Source: Gnetum montanum
Lineage: Eukaryota; Streptophyta; Gnetopsida; Gnetales; Gnetaceae
Assembly: GCA_015680685.1 (NCBI GenBank)
Contig: MNCI01003930.1
Span: 216,065-280,064 of the forward strand
Length of the DNA: 64,000 nucleotides
Direction of reading: 5' to 3'
Made by a program: the position numbers and the translations under genes. The notes beneath the pieces are model-generated. The model was not told the origin of the DNA and did no database searches. It saw nothing but the letters and a program-made list of their open reading frames with translations. This document shows, piece after piece, positions 1 to 12,646 of this stretch (its first letter is position 1; every line of letters begins with the position of its first letter).

Positions 1-2796
1 TATAATAATTTTTAAATACTATAATAAAGTGACTTAGTGGGATTTAATCATACACATATTTTACTATTGTTTAATAATAGGTTGTCCAATCACACATGTT
101 ATTAGAAAGTTATTTTTTATTAGTTTATGTTTTGACAATCCTAGTATATGTAGTTATATGTTATTTACTATAATATTACACAATCATGCATGTTATTACT
201 ATAGCTTTTCCTATCACACTATTTTTTAAATGGTTATATTTTTACAATATTTTCTTATGTTCATCTTGTAGGTTATTTCTTAAAGTTTTCACAATTTTGA
301 TGATATGGATGATGATACTAATATATTGTACTTATTAATTTATAAAATGAAATTAGAAAACTTATTTGGAATGTAAATACTGAAATGAATTCAACTAAAT
401 TATGGTACATGTCAATCCTTAAACCTAAGGAAGGACAAAAAAATTTACATTTTTTATTAGGCATATGAACACTCATTCAAATGACCAGTACACTGTGATG
501 GTAGAAACTATAGAAAACAATGGCATAGTTTATATTTAGGTAGAGAAATTTATGTCTCTAACTAAAGAAATACTACATGGAGGACACTTTATTCTTGGAA
601 CTATTAACATTAAAAAAATTTAAATTTATTATGGAAAAATATGAGACAAATAAGAGTAACTTTGACTTTGTTGAGAAGGAAGTTATGGAATATGTCAAAA
701 TATTTCTACAAGAGAGAAGATGTCACATCCCTATTTTCAAATGGTGTTGTTGTATAACAAAGATGATGTCTCTTCATATTAAGTATCATAATTATTATAA
801 TAATACAAGAAAAAACAAGTTATAATTAAGATACAAAAGGATACATTGTAATAATGGGCATGTTTCTCAAGGGAAACATTTAGGGGTTTTACCTAAGTTA
901 TTTATATCCAAGCATTAGAGGTTGTATCATCATGAAGTTATAGAGACAATAAAGGTGAGTAATAGGTTCTAGGTGAAGTGGGACAAAAAGAGGATTGATC
1001 ATCCTTTCTAGCTGATGATAGACCTAACTATGGTGGTAGTGTTGGCTAGCCTCTAAGGGATAGATATCAAAGAAATATATCCAAAGAACACTCAAAGCAT
1101 TACCTAGATACACTATTTCATATTAATAAAGCATTCTTTTCTTTTCTTCTACATTTTCCCTATTGGCTCCTTTATGCATAATGTCAAATTTAATGTATAT
1201 TTGTCATTTTTCATGACATTTGGAAATGGGATCTTAGATTTTGTATTAGAGGAAACCATAATTTAAGAACCAATCAGAATTAAGGGTCAATCATGAATCA
1301 TAGATCCAAGACCTAGGAAGATTCATTGATCATCATCAAATAGACCTTAAATCTAAGATTATTCATGTAAGCCAAATTTTAATGGACAACAAATCACACA
1401 TATAGGAGAACTATGAATGTGCATAATGTTCAAGATGGATTCCATTAGTCAAGAATATTTCTTATTAAAAAATTTCATGGATATCATGGACCAGGGAAGA
1501 TCTAATTATGTCTTACTAATATTCATTAATTATAAGAAATGTTGGTAAGACAAGAATAGACCAGTCTAAGTAACTCCTACCCATCATGTATTTATGATAG
1601 AAATGCTAATTAATTAAGGTCATCGTTAAGTTCCTCCCATAAGGTTAACAACTATGACCTAAGTTGAGACTTAATGCCCCTAAACACTTAAGCCCCTCTA
1701 TCTTAGTGTTACTCATCTTACCTAAAACCTATGTATTGGTAAGTTTAAGAAAGATTAAACTAGCCATAAGATTGTCTCATCCCTAGTTAACTAGTAAGGA
1801 TTGTTATCATGAAATCCATAGGAAAACCAATTCTCAATAGTATGATGTCTTACTTTGCTAACCTTCTCCTTAGTACCTTGCTAGGCTATAACCATGATTT
1901 GAGAGAATAAGCCTACATCACACTTCTAGAAATATATCTATATATGTGTTATAATTTTGTCCAAGGGTTGGTATATCATTTATAATCAAATCCAAGTTAT
2001 CTAAAAATCCACATGTTATCCATATGTGAGCCTAGCAATGTTAATTCAACAAAATAAGCTATTTTGATCATTCCAAATCCTATAAATCTAGCTTAGTTGT
2101 CTGTACTCATTAAGACGATTCCAACTATACAAATTTCATCTTGATTGTACTTACTATTTGGGAGATCCTAATGTTTAAATTTTCTCATTATGCATGTGGT
2201 ATAAAATTAATTATTAATTTATTAAATTAATTATTATTAAAATATTTTAAAAAAAATTAATAAACTATATGAAAACCCAAAAACAAAAAAAATTAGGATG
2301 AAGAATTGAGCCCAAAACCTCCCTTATCCAAATCAACTCTTATCCTATAATCCACTAAACCACCTCAACCATTGAGAAAGGGTTGAATAAAATGATATTA
2401 AAAAGTTAAAAATATTTTAATGTAAAATTGGATCTTAGCACAAAACTAGCAATTTTTAAGTTATTAAATCTAACTCTTACACATACTTCCACTAGCCTCC
2501 TTGTGAGCCCTACTGGTGCATGATTTTATATGTAAATATTATATAATAGAAATAAAATTTATTTAAAAAAAATTTAAAATAATATTAGAAATAAATATTA
2601 AAAAATCATCATGTTAAGAATAAAAATTTAAAAAATATTGCATGAAGCCGCAAGGACCTGCAAGGATCCACATAGCCCTACATGGGACCACACAGCTCTA
2701 CATTGGGATACATAGGCTCATACAAGGATATGCAACCTAGGGGTCATGCAAGCCCTATAGCGTCTTGGTTCCCATGACTCATTTTCCATGTTAAAA
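1..2796. other. Unassigned AT-rich DNA
   Basis: I recognise no gene or element in these 2.8 kb. Open frames are short and show no family motif; the longest (577-825, 82 codons) has no recognisable composition or domain. Between about 2,668 and 2,729 there are three loose 20-21 bp repeats of the type CCACATAGCCCTACATGGGA, possibly part of the upstream end of the LTR that follows. The region may be very old transposon DNA. Confidence 0.5.
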
Positions 2797-3737
2797 AGCC
2801 TAAAAAAGAACCTAGCTATAAACAATGAAGCTTTATAATTTTGATTAAATTTGAGAGCAAAAACAAACACCTTGATTTCCCTTTAGAAAATCAATCTTGT
2901 AGCCTTATTTTTCCAAAATCCCAAATTATTCTTACTCTATAAAGTGTAATTCATGTTATGGGACATGAAAAATGCCATGAAGTATGCTAAAATAACATAA
3001 TTAAGCCTCATAATGTCAAAAATGTTGGCATTTCCCAATGGAATTACTCAAAAATGTTGTAGTTTTGGGCCATTGTGAGTATCAAAAACACTATATAGAA
3101 TCCTCACAAACTGCCTTAAGCTAGATCAACATGGAAACACCAAACCATGAACTATTTAAGCAAGAATCAATAACATTTTTAAGGACTTTTGGATCATCAA
3201 AAATATTCCAAATCTAAGATTTTTAGAGCAGCAAGAGATATGAAAGATGATAGTGATTTCCCCAAAACTAATCATTGAGAATGTCAAGAACCTGTTATAG
3301 CCTATATATCAAGCAAACAAAACCTATTTAGAATGTCCACGAAACACACCGTACCCACCCACATGCTAGGTTTCCAATAGAAATTTCAAAGTGGATTCTA
3401 GAACATTCATAGTTCCACACTTTAAAAGCCTGAAGGCTTTCTAGTCTATATTTTCTCACTTTGATTTTTTCAAACATAATATAATTTTGTAGTTATTTTG
3501 CCATATTTTTCTTCATATTTTCTATGTTATTTCTTGATTCACTCATAGATCTAGCATTGGGTTTACTATTTGTCTATTTTCCACATTTTCATCCTAGTAA
3601 TATACATATTAAGTCCTTAGGTGACCAACAAAACCACCTAAGGCACCTCAAATCCTTTTAAGGCTTGTTTATCTTAAGGTAAAAATCTTCCACACAAAGA
3701 TCTTTAGTTTCTAGCACTAAATTTTTTTTTCATCGTA
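2797..3737 (+). repeat. TAT-1 5' LTR, right part
   Basis: This stretch is a direct repeat of about 24,320-25,243. Shared landmarks in the same order include CCTTGATTTCCCTTTAGAAA, AATTAAGCCTCATAA, AACTATTTAAGCAAGAAT and a block around AAGTCCTTAGG followed by ACCTCAAATCCTTTTAAGGC. The last block also ends the LTR at 16.6-20.06 kb and, in reverse, the one at 6.78-9.36 kb, which sets the right end near 3,737. I could not align anything left of 2,797, so the 5' part is lost or diverged. The long LTR suits the Tat/Ogre clade. Confidence 0.65.
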
Positions 3738-4358
3738 GTTTTCTAGCACTAGAAGAATGGCCTCCACCTACTTTTTTTGTCCAAATCCAAGAATAACTAC
3801 TATTTACTTATTTTGACTAGTTTACATTAGCATATTTGGTGTATAGGAGTTGGTTTTGAATGATTTTTAATGCTATAATTTTTGAGCATTAGTGTTTTAT
3901 TTCTGGTTTTACTACATTAGTGTTTTTCCCTGATCATAAATGTCTCTTATGCAATAAAGCCCTCCAAATGCACTAACCTTTGGCTACCTAAAACTTTAAA
4001 CTCTACTCTTGTGTTCCTTGAAATGATAGTGTTGCCTCAAAAATGGTGGGTTAAAAATGTTATAGCTAGTAAATTATTTTACAATTATAAAAATTACTAT
4101 TATATGTGCATTTCACTATACTTTTCCTATTTCTACATTTACATATTTTTACAATTTTTTTATTTATGATAGTAGTTGCATTTATGCGATAGCCCATTCA
4201 CATTCTTGTAGTGTTTACATTGCACTTTATTTTTCATTTACATTATTGTAGTCTTTATGTTGTGGTAGTATTTATGCTGCATATGTATCATCATTTACAC
4301 TATGTAAACCTTTATCACATCTACTCAATACCTCAGTCTTGCACCATTTATTCCTTTC
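3738..4358 (+). other. TAT-1 leader between LTR and gag
   Basis: The leader opens with GTTTTCTAGCACTAGAAG. This matches GTTTTCTAGTGCTAGAAG directly after the TAT-3 LTR (20,056 onward), so it is probably the primer-binding and leader segment of this family. I could not assign the tRNA. No coding frame is evident before the ATG at 4,359. Confidence 0.45.
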
Positions 4359-6404
4359 ATGTCAACCTTCTTACCTAAGGCTATTGTCAATATGGCTTCT
4401 AATCAAAACTCTACCTACATTTATAACCCAAAAGACCTAGCCATGGTTGACTATCACCATTCTCTTAGGCATCCTGGTCAAAATTCCATACATGTCAACA
4501 TTAGTGAGGGATATTACAATTTTATCTGTGCTAAAATCTAGGCCAATTTACACATTCTATGCAAAGAATTGGACTCCAAGCATCAATTCAAAATCATTTA
4601 CATTAATGGGAAACAATGTACTCCTTCTCCTTATGACCATATTGAATTGTTAGAACTATATGTACACATGCTAGCCTAGTTGTTGGACATTGATGATGAG
4701 ATTGTAGCAAGCAAGAAAGCTAGTTTAGAGTTAGATCAAAAGGATCAAGATGAGTTTAAAGGTTATTATGAAACCAATACTTATCTAGAGGATCTATCGC
4801 AAAAATAGATTCTAAACTCATCAACAACCAACCCATTTCATTCCATTTTGATGGTAAAATAAGTACCTCTTACAACCTTCTTGAATAAAGCCTTACACCT
4901 CGCTTCCTTATTTACCTCCATGTTCACATCAACACCTTTCATGACAATGCCCTAGCCATCACTTGTAATCCCCTCCATGTCTTAAACCTTCATAGGTTTA
5001 GCTAGTCCCTCTTCTAGACCTCAAATTCCACATGTTTCTTGTAACCTATTTATATCTAGTATCTTCTTCATTTCCCATGTCCCAGTGTAAACATCATTTT
5101 CTATGTTTAACCCCCCTACAATAATGACTACACAACCTCTTCAATTCATACCATTTCCCATTACACAACAGCAAACTATTCAACCATCAATAAAACCCTT
5201 AAGAGCTCTACAAGAATTAGATTAAGTCTTCCAGATGATCAAAGACCTTATTAAAGAGCTACATAAGCTTAAAACCAACAAAAATTGAACTATAAAGGTT
5301 ATGGACTTTTACTAGCATGATCCCATTAGTTCCAAAGTTCTCCAAATTACATTACCCACAAGCATGCCTATTCCAAGCTTTATCAAATACAATGATGAGG
5401 GAGACCCTAATGTGCATCTTATCATATTCCATTTTAAGTACCTCCTATTACAAGAATGAACTCACATGATGTTGTGAATCTTTCCAATGTCCTTCATAGG
5501 GAAATAATTATATTGGTATAGGACTTTGCCAAGAGGATCTATCTCTTCACTTGATGTCTTGATTATCCAATTTGTTAATAGATTCAAATACAACATGAAA
5601 CCTGATACAACTGTAGACCAACTCATAAAATTAAGATAAGGTCACTTTGAACCAATTTAAAAGTTTATTCAAAGATAGAATACAACATTCAATGAGATTC
5701 TAGAACCCATCTTTGAAATCCATTTGTTAGCCATTTTCAAGAGGATGGTCAACAACGTTATCAAGTTAAAACTCTACTACTTAGACCTTTGATTGTTGAG
5801 CCAAGTAACTTCATAGATTAAAACATCAAGGAGGCTACAAGTAGGCAAGAATCTTTCCTACATAGCCTAGAAGAACAAACATATGAGAGGGTTCAAGGAT
5901 AAGACCATGCATGGGTAAGCAATCACGCCCATAGTAGCAAAAGTCACAAAACAAGAAGAAATGTGAAAGTTGCCACCACATAACACATCTTCTACCCCAT
6001 CACAACAATTTACTTCATACACTTCTCACCAAAAAGGATCAAACTTTGAGCACAAGGATAGGCCTAAGTACAAAACACTACCAATGAAGCTTTCTAAGCT
6101 TCTAGAATAATTTCTTTAAAATAACCATATTCAACATAAGAAACTATCCTAGAATGCTCATAAGAGGCATGATCATCTTTGTGATATTGCCAAAGATCCA
6201 ATGGTAGCAACCAAAGATTATCCTCAACTACCAAAACACATTAAACTTGATAGGTTTTACCACTATCATCAACTAACTACTCAAAATATTGATTTCTACT
6301 TAGCCTTAAAATATGATCTCAAGAAGATGATCGATCATGAAGAGCTGGTTTTGAGAAAATTCAACCCTCTAAACACCAACAATGATCCTTATTCCATAGC
6401 CTAG
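4359..6404 (+). pseudogene. TAT-1 gag relic (Tat-clade Ty3-gypsy)
   Basis: Decayed capsid/nucleocapsid gene, readable on the plus strand with many stops and shifts. Around 5,370-5,440 it encodes a stretch like FIKYNDEGDPNVHL, which resembles the F-x-Y-x-G-x-G-D-P-x-x-H-L start of plant gypsy capsids. At 6,201-6,404 an open piece of 67 codons contains FYHYHQLTTQNIDFYLALK followed by DLKKMIDHEELV. This is the layout of the Tat gag C-terminus (K-Y-C-x-x-H...H-x-T-E-D-C-x-x-L-K...I-E-x-L-I), with the cysteines lost. The start at 4,359 is the first ATG followed by an open frame and is not certain. The gene continues into 6,405-6,778, where TAT-2 interrupts it. Confidence 0.65.
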
Positions 6405-6778
6405 TTCATAAGATTTAATCAATCCCATCCTCCTAAAGAATAATTTTTCATCAAGGTACTACTATCTAACACTCGGTTGCAAAACCTAAAGACTAGAATG
6501 TCTTTTGTTATATAGGTAGCACCAACTTTGGCCCATAAAGAGCCTTTTGTTATATGTGTTCCATCTTCAATGGAAATAACATCACAACTCAAATAAAGTA
6601 TTATCAATTTTACTAAAGCAAGGGAACCATTTGTTATTAGAATTTCTCCATCATCCATAAGAAAACTTGCAACAACCCATAACCAATGCTTACCTATTAT
6701 GGAAAGTGCCTTAACCTTATCATCACCAACTAGTAAAAAGTTACCACAACAATGACAAAAAAAAAAACCTTTCTCTGA
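6405..6778 (+). other. TAT-1 gag-protease linker, heavily decayed
   Basis: This lies between the gag relic and the outer edge of the inverted TAT-2 LTR. The minus-strand frame at 6,419-6,799 crosses the LTR boundary and has no family motif, so I treat it as chance. TAT-1 coding sequence resumes near 21.4 kb. The five bases left of the LTR, TCTGA (6,774-6,778), are the candidate target duplication. Its partner cannot be found because the far LTR end is lost. Confidence 0.4.
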
Positions 6779-9363
6779 TGTAGAAACTAGAAAATTCAAT
6801 CATTTGAAAAATGAAAGATCCCAGTGCAACAGTCTTAATCCTAGATCCTGAGGACCTCCATGAAGAAAAATAGTACCCAAGGTACCCTAGATAGTCTGGC
6901 AAATCACCTAGGAACTTAGAGAGTGTAAATAGGAGTAAGGAAAAATGAATATAATGTAGATATGATATGAAAATGATGCAAAAAATGTAAGAAATATAAA
7001 TTAACTTGCACAATAAAATGGAGCTTTAAAATTTATTGCAAAAATAAAGAGAGAGTTTATACAAGGGTGCCTGAGAAAGCAAAGGAGGATTCACTTTGAT
7101 GAGGTCTTGGAGTCTATTGAAATTGATGGCATTGAAGTCCATAGTCAGCTTCATGATCTAGAGATTCCACAATTCCCAATTGTATCAAACCTTATTGCAC
7201 TTCACACCAAATCTACAACATTGATGGTACAAGGAGTAAGATGTGTGGTAGTTTTTGGCTTCCAAGAAGAGCCACACTAGGAGTCTCAAAGCCTAGATTG
7301 CTCAACATTTGTGCCAAAGCTCACACAATCTCAAGGGAGCATAACAATGGTTGTAATAACTACAGCTTTCATGATAGGGATGATTTACAAACTTTGTGTT
7401 TGTAGGTTCTCCAAAGCTCTTGAATGCAAAGATATGCCTGAATGTGTCAAAAAGTGGAACTTCAAAATTTTTGAAACCCCTCTATGGTGTTGGGGCTTGG
7501 GTTTTATAAGGTTTTGGTCATAAATTTGGCTACAAATTTCTACCTAATTGCTAACAATTTTCTGCCATGTGTAGGTGTTCTAAGTGTCTAAATTCAGCAT
7601 GGTTACTATGCATGGTAAGTTTTGATAACCCCATGGAATCAAAACCATTCTATTTATGAAAAATATTAAATGTGAATTTTACCCATGCTAGCATTTTCCA
7701 TCCACACTGGACCTTCCAATAGTAATGCTAAAGTGCAGGATAAATGTTGGAGCTAGAGCAATGATGAGATCATGGGTCATGTTGGAGCAATGCTATGGAA
7801 AAGGTATAGGGCTAGGGATATAACACCCATGCTGGGGGTATGACACCCATGCTAGGGGTATTACACCCATGCTAGGGGTATAACACTCATGCTGGGGATA
7901 TTACACCCATGTTGGGGGTATAACACCCATGTTGAAAGTATGACACCCATATCGAAGGTATGATACCCATGCTAGGGATATAACACCCATGCTGGGAGTA
8001 TGACATCCATGCTAGGAGTATGACATCCACATTGGAGCTACTGGGGCCATGTTAGAGATGTTGAACTTCAATAGTCATGTTAAGGCTTCAGATGTTATAC
8101 CTCCTAATGCTTAGCATAGGTTACTCCAATGTAGCAAATGTTATATCCCCACAAAATGCATAAAAATGCCAATTTTGGCAATCCAAAAGGAACTTTTGAC
8201 CCCCCTTCAAAGCCCAAATATAGGCATGATATGACTTTGTTCTCCTTGCAATTGAGGCTTTGACCACTTATGAGGCATTTTTCAATCCAAAAAGCTAAAG
8301 TATGTGAAATTTCATCTCATGGATTAAAATCTTCACATTTCACAATGAAGTCTTGGACTCAAGTTTCATGGGATGAGGGTTATAATGTCAAAAGGTTACA
8401 ACATGAGTTTTTCTAGTGGTGTTTCATTGGCCTCTCTTTATTGGTATCCTGAGGATTGACCTAAGAGGCATCAACAAAGAATACAAAACACCACTACAAG
8501 TCCATCACTATTGTTCCCTCTTAGCACTTAATTCAGTCCTATCAAACCATGCCAAAGAGTGCTTATGATGATAGGATAAGGCTAGGATGAGGAAATGGTA
8601 ATGAGGTTAAAGGAAAATGGTTATGAAGGTTAACAATGCATTCCATAGTTAACATAATGGCTATGATATAGCACTAACATGTTAGTCAATCAATGATTTT
8701 TACACTTTGTGTTCTTGAAGTTTTAGTCACTTGGCAATTCATTTGAGGAACCAACACCTCACTACAAGGCTTCTTTGGCCATTAGGCTTCTTCCTTTTCA
8801 TGTTTGAAGTCATTATTTTGGGCTTTTGGTCATCATTGGTGGTTCAAACTTCTTGGTAATTTGCTTCCACGTGTTTTTGTGGGGCGAAACCTTCATTAGG
8901 CTTCTTTTCCAAGGCCAATTTTGATATAATTCCTCCATTGAATGATATGTTACACTCGATGGACTTAATGGTTTTCATGTTGAATGAGATGTGTTGCATT
9001 CAATGGACATGTAGGTAGAGCATAATAAGGGAATGTCCTATGGCCACCATAGCTGAATGTCAAAAGTAGGTTAATGTTGTTGCTTATGGTAAGGAAGGTT
9101 ATAATTAAGCTATGGGTTGGGTTCAAGGAATGCTAATGGAAATGAGGTGAAACAAGCACTCTTGATATGGTAGGACAAACTCATCGAACCTTGTGCGTTA
9201 AGGTCATGTGGTGACTTCTTGTCATAATGAGTTGCACCTTCATCCTATTAGAACAACTCTAAGAGAATAAGAAACAAGACAAAGAAAGCATTTTGTTACA
9301 ATACAATGTATAAAGCCATAAAATGATTAGCAAACTAGGCTACCATAGGTCACATATATCACA
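6779..9363 (-). repeat. TAT-2 3' LTR (Tat-type, 2.6 kb)
   Basis: Read on the minus strand this LTR starts near TGTGATATATGTGACC (9,363) and ends with TTTCTAGTTTCTACA at 6,779. It is an inverted copy of 16,600-20,055 along its whole length. Shared blocks include the ATTCAATGGA/GTTGAATGAGATGTGTTGCA region (about 8,935-9,005), the GGGTTATAATG block (8,385) and the CACAATCTCAAGGGAG block (7,323). It directly follows the integrase relic of TAT-2, so it is the 3' LTR. A 20-bp tandem array lies inside it. The left boundary is supported by three aligned LTR ends; the right one is accurate to a few bases. Confidence 0.75.
7821..8040. repeat. 20-bp tandem array, 11 units, in the Tat LTR
   Basis: Eleven consecutive units of exactly 20 bp with no indel, consensus TAACACCCATGCTGGGGGTA. 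Units begin at 7,821, 7,841, 7,861 and so on to 8,021. Variation is by substitution only. The TAT-3 LTR keeps three to four degraded units (about 17,946-18,016) and the fragment at 20.3-21.4 kb has none at the matching place. Confidence 0.95.
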
Positions 9364-9479
9364 ACATTTAATAGTTTCATTGTTGTGTAAAAGATGAAGA
9401 AAGGTTATGCAGGCTCACTTGTTACTAAGTATGAAGGCTATCGATATTGGTGATTGGTCTTTGTAGGCTACATGTAGTA

Positions 9480-10560
9480 GGACTTTATATAGGAATGATT
9501 GACCAGATCAGCCAACTCATTACCATCCATGTCTACTATCCAGAAGGCATCATTGTTGTACGCCTTAGTGACTAAGAAAGGTTCTTCCTACTTGGCTAAG
9601 AACTTGTCTGCATGCTTATGGATGGCTTTGAGAACCAAGTTACCTTCCTTGAACTTACACTTGTTAAGGTTATGGTGGTGTTTCCATTTTTTCTTTCTTG
9701 ATACTACTTGATGTGAGCAATCATTCACACCCATTGCTCCTCCACTAAGTCTAGGTCCATGGTACATAGCTCCTTGTTCTATTCATCATTGATGAAATTT
9801 GATAAGGCTACTTGGAGTGACAGAAACTACAATTCAAGAGGTAAAACAACTTCAAAATCATAAACTAGGCTATATGGGATCACACCAGTTGCAATTCATA
9901 ATGTCATTTGATAAGTCTAAAGTGCATGGATAAGCTACTCATGCCACTTGTATTTTCTATTGTTCAACATCTTTTTAAGCAAGTTGATGATGGCCTTGTT
10001 ACTTGCTTTAGCCTATTCATTAGCTTGATGGTAATATGATGATGAGAAGGAGTGCTTAATGGCTAGGTCATCACAAAATTTTTTTGTTTCTTGGTTACTA
10101 AATTATGGTCCATTGTCTGTGACTATGGTCATAGGTATATTGAAACAAGCTACTATGTTATCGAGTATGAATCTATAGATTTTTTTTAGACACTGTCCTT
10201 CTTAGGAGAATAGCTTCAACCCACTTAGTGAAGTATTTGGTTGAGGTGATGATAAAGCTATGTCCTAAAAATAACTTAATAATTATGGATTTAATGATAT
10301 CCAACACCCACCATTGAAATAGCCAAGTTATCTAAGTAGTGTGTAACTCATTTTTTGGTACATGTATAAGGTTACTATGCCATTGATAGATATCACAAGC
10401 TTTAATCTTTTGTAGGTAGTCGCTTCTGATATAGGACCAGTAATAGCCTAATCATCTAATTTTAGCAACCATGGCTCTAGTTCCTCTATGTCCCCCCCAC
10501 AAAACCTCATGAACATATTATAGAACTATTCAAGATTCAATTTTGCTTAAGCATACTAAC
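9480..10560 (-). pseudogene. TAT-2 integrase relic
   Basis: Minus-strand integrase of the Tat clade, broken by stops and shifts. In order from high to low coordinate: a zinc-binding region containing LGYYW and KACDIYQW (near 10,480-10,390); a core with FTKWVEAI (about 10,230); TDNGP with the second catalytic Asp (about 10,110); and YYHQAN followed by QAKASNKAIINLLKKM (about 10,030-9,970), where the catalytic Glu is Lys (codon 10,007-10,009). A C-terminal stretch includes WHE and a relic of the SLVYGMEAVLPVE motif, read as YSLVYDFEVVLPLEL. The domain order and the S-L-V-Y...V-L-P pattern are typical of Tat/Ogre elements. Confidence 0.8.
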
Positions 10561-10619
10561 AATAAGTCATCATAGGACCATTGACATAATGTGTTATTGC
10601 CTATGACATATTTTTTTGA

Positions 10620-11330
10620 TCATTTATGTACAACATCCTTTTTATTAATGATCAAGCCTTGTGAAGGTTCACCATGCATAAGGTAAAACTTGATATCATC
10701 ATACCACTCCTTTGGAGGGGAGATATGAACTATGACTATAGTATTATCCTCAATGTTCTGTATGATGGAAAGGGCATAGTTCATAGTCAAGATGGGCAAC
10801 TTGCTAAATACATCTAGTGTCACACTGAGGGCTATGGTTGTAATGATGTCAACTATAGTATTCTTAGTTTGGGATACATGTTGGATATTAATGTTTGTAA
10901 ACTATTGTAGTAGTTTCTTTCCTAGGTCACAATAAGGTCATAAATGTTTGTCTTTACATGCATAAACCTTGGTTATTTGGTTGAACACAAGTTGTGAATC
11001 ACCCTTGATCATTAAGCATTTTACTCCTAGGTCACAAGCTACCATCATCCCTCTGATCAAACCCTCATACTTTGCTATATTGTTGGTACATAGAAATTCA
11101 AAACAATATGAGAAGGATTGGATTTCACTAGAAAAAAATGTTATGATGACAATAGCATTGGCTCCTTGGGTAGTTGAAGCTCTGTTGAAATGTTGGATTG
11201 CCTCATAACCCTCAGGTAATTGGCTAACAATGTTAACATGTTCATCAAGAAATTCAAGGTCAATTGTTGCATGGTAATCAATTGGTAAGACAGTAAGTAC
11301 TATGGCTATAGCTTGACCTTTCATTGAGGC
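10620..11330 (-). pseudogene. TAT-2 archaeal-type RNase H relic
   Basis: The open piece at 10,938-11,324 (minus) encodes a second, archaeal-type RNase H domain. Visible motifs in order are FNRASTTQGANAIV (family D-G-A-S...G-A-G), FEFLCTNNIAKYEGLIRGM (family F-x-C-T-N-N-x-A-E-Y-E-A-L) and MIKGDSQLVFNQI (family G-D-S-x-L-V-x-x-Q-I). This extra domain between RT/RNase H and integrase is diagnostic of the Tat clade. The first catalytic Asp is Asn and the Glu of A-E-Y-E is Lys, both G-to-A type changes; the later Asp is kept. The piece at 10,620-10,823 is its degraded continuation towards integrase. Confidence 0.85.
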
Positions 11331-11479
11331 TTTAGAGCCCTAACAAAGATTAAACTCCATTATTATAATCTTCCATCAAGATATACAACTACTTTCATAG
11401 ATGTTGGTCATTGTAACTCTAAGCACATTATCTTTGCAAATGTCATTGACTTAGCTCCTAAAGAGGTAGTGTCTTCACT

Positions 11480-12646
11480 TCTTCAATGAGAAGACAAGTG
11501 CTAGATAATACTTCTCTACTTTAGTGTATCGAGTCTCATGGATAACTAATGCATGGCTAAGTTGGTATACTAGCAAATCTGCTTCATCATCTCATTTTTG
11601 ATAGAGTAGAGAGGTAATGGATGTGTCAGAGATAACAAGGTAGATGTAAAAAGGTTTATCACTTTATGATGGATACATCATNTTCTAAGCTCATACTTAA
11701 CGCATTATTTAAGTACAAGGTCTAGGTCATTCACATGATCATTGGCCACTTTGGACTTATATCATCTATGTAATCACTAAGCAAACCTAGCATGTAATCA
11801 CTAAATATATATGTCATAGCTCTTTGGTAGCTTACTCCTACATTCTTTAGGCCAAAGGGCATCATGGTACAACAAAAGAAACCCCAAGGGGTCATGAAGG
11901 TCATACTAAGTTGATGTTATGGATTAATCCTAATCTAGTTATATCCCAAGAACCCATCCATATAGAACAATAAGACATGCCTAGCCATAGTATCAATAAG
12001 TTAGTCAATACTAGGCAAAAGGGAAATTGTCTTTGATAGTTTCCTTATTTAGGTCTCAGAAATCGATGAAAATGCATATACTTCCATTTTTCTTAGGGAC
12101 TACCACTATGTTGGACATCCATTCTACATAGTATACAACTCTAATGAAATCAACTTGATATAGTTATGTGATTTCATCATGAAATACCAAGGGCAAATTA
12201 GATCTAATCTTGTGAACCTTTTACTTAGCTGGTCTACCACAAGGATCAAGTATGATGTTGTGTTGCGCTAAATGTGGGTAAAGTCCTAGAATGTCTTCAT
12301 ATGACCAAGATAAGGCCTTAATGTTGTCTTGTAGGACCTTGGTAATCTCTTGAACCTATTGAGGTTCTAGTGAAGAACTTAGTTTCAGGGTTTTCTCTTC
12401 ACCATTGTATGTTATGACAAGAACCTCAACTAGAGAGTATTTGATAATGTCACCAAATTCAAGGTCAAGGGTTTTAACTAATTTTTTAGGCCATTATATA
12501 GGTTTCTTTATTAAGGCTATGTGGTCAAAAAGACTCTCAACGTCAAGATCTAGACAATTAAGGTCAATGCATCATTCAACATTGTCATGAGGTCCACTTG
12601 GGTTCAAAGGTAAACTAATCTACTCCCAAGTATACAAACTATAGTC
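11480..12646 (-). pseudogene. TAT-2 reverse transcriptase relic
   Basis: Minus-strand Ty3-gypsy RT. It shows a VVVPKKNGS-like block with F-I-D-F-x-D-L-N (12,060-12,120), FMTPWG then MMPFGLKN (11,841-11,905) and the active-site YIDD (11,761-11,772). Frame shifts and stops separate the blocks, so it cannot give a product. M-P-F-G-L-K-N, rather than the usual M-P-F-G-L-x-N-A of other gypsy clades, agrees with the Tat assignment. The upstream edge is set at the candidate splice acceptor (12,647). Sequence after it, GGGAGTAGATTAGTTTACC, matches GGGAGCAAATTTGACTAGTC after the equivalent acceptor of TAT-3 (16,080 onward). Confidence 0.75.

Noticed and set aside
6419-6799. Minus-strand 126-codon frame as a gene
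   Set aside because: It runs across the boundary of the TAT-2 LTR into TAT-1 sequence and has no motif, so it cannot be a single ancestral gene.
7821-8040. CRISPR-like array
   Set aside because: The 20-bp units are contiguous with no unique spacers, and the setting is a plant LTR.
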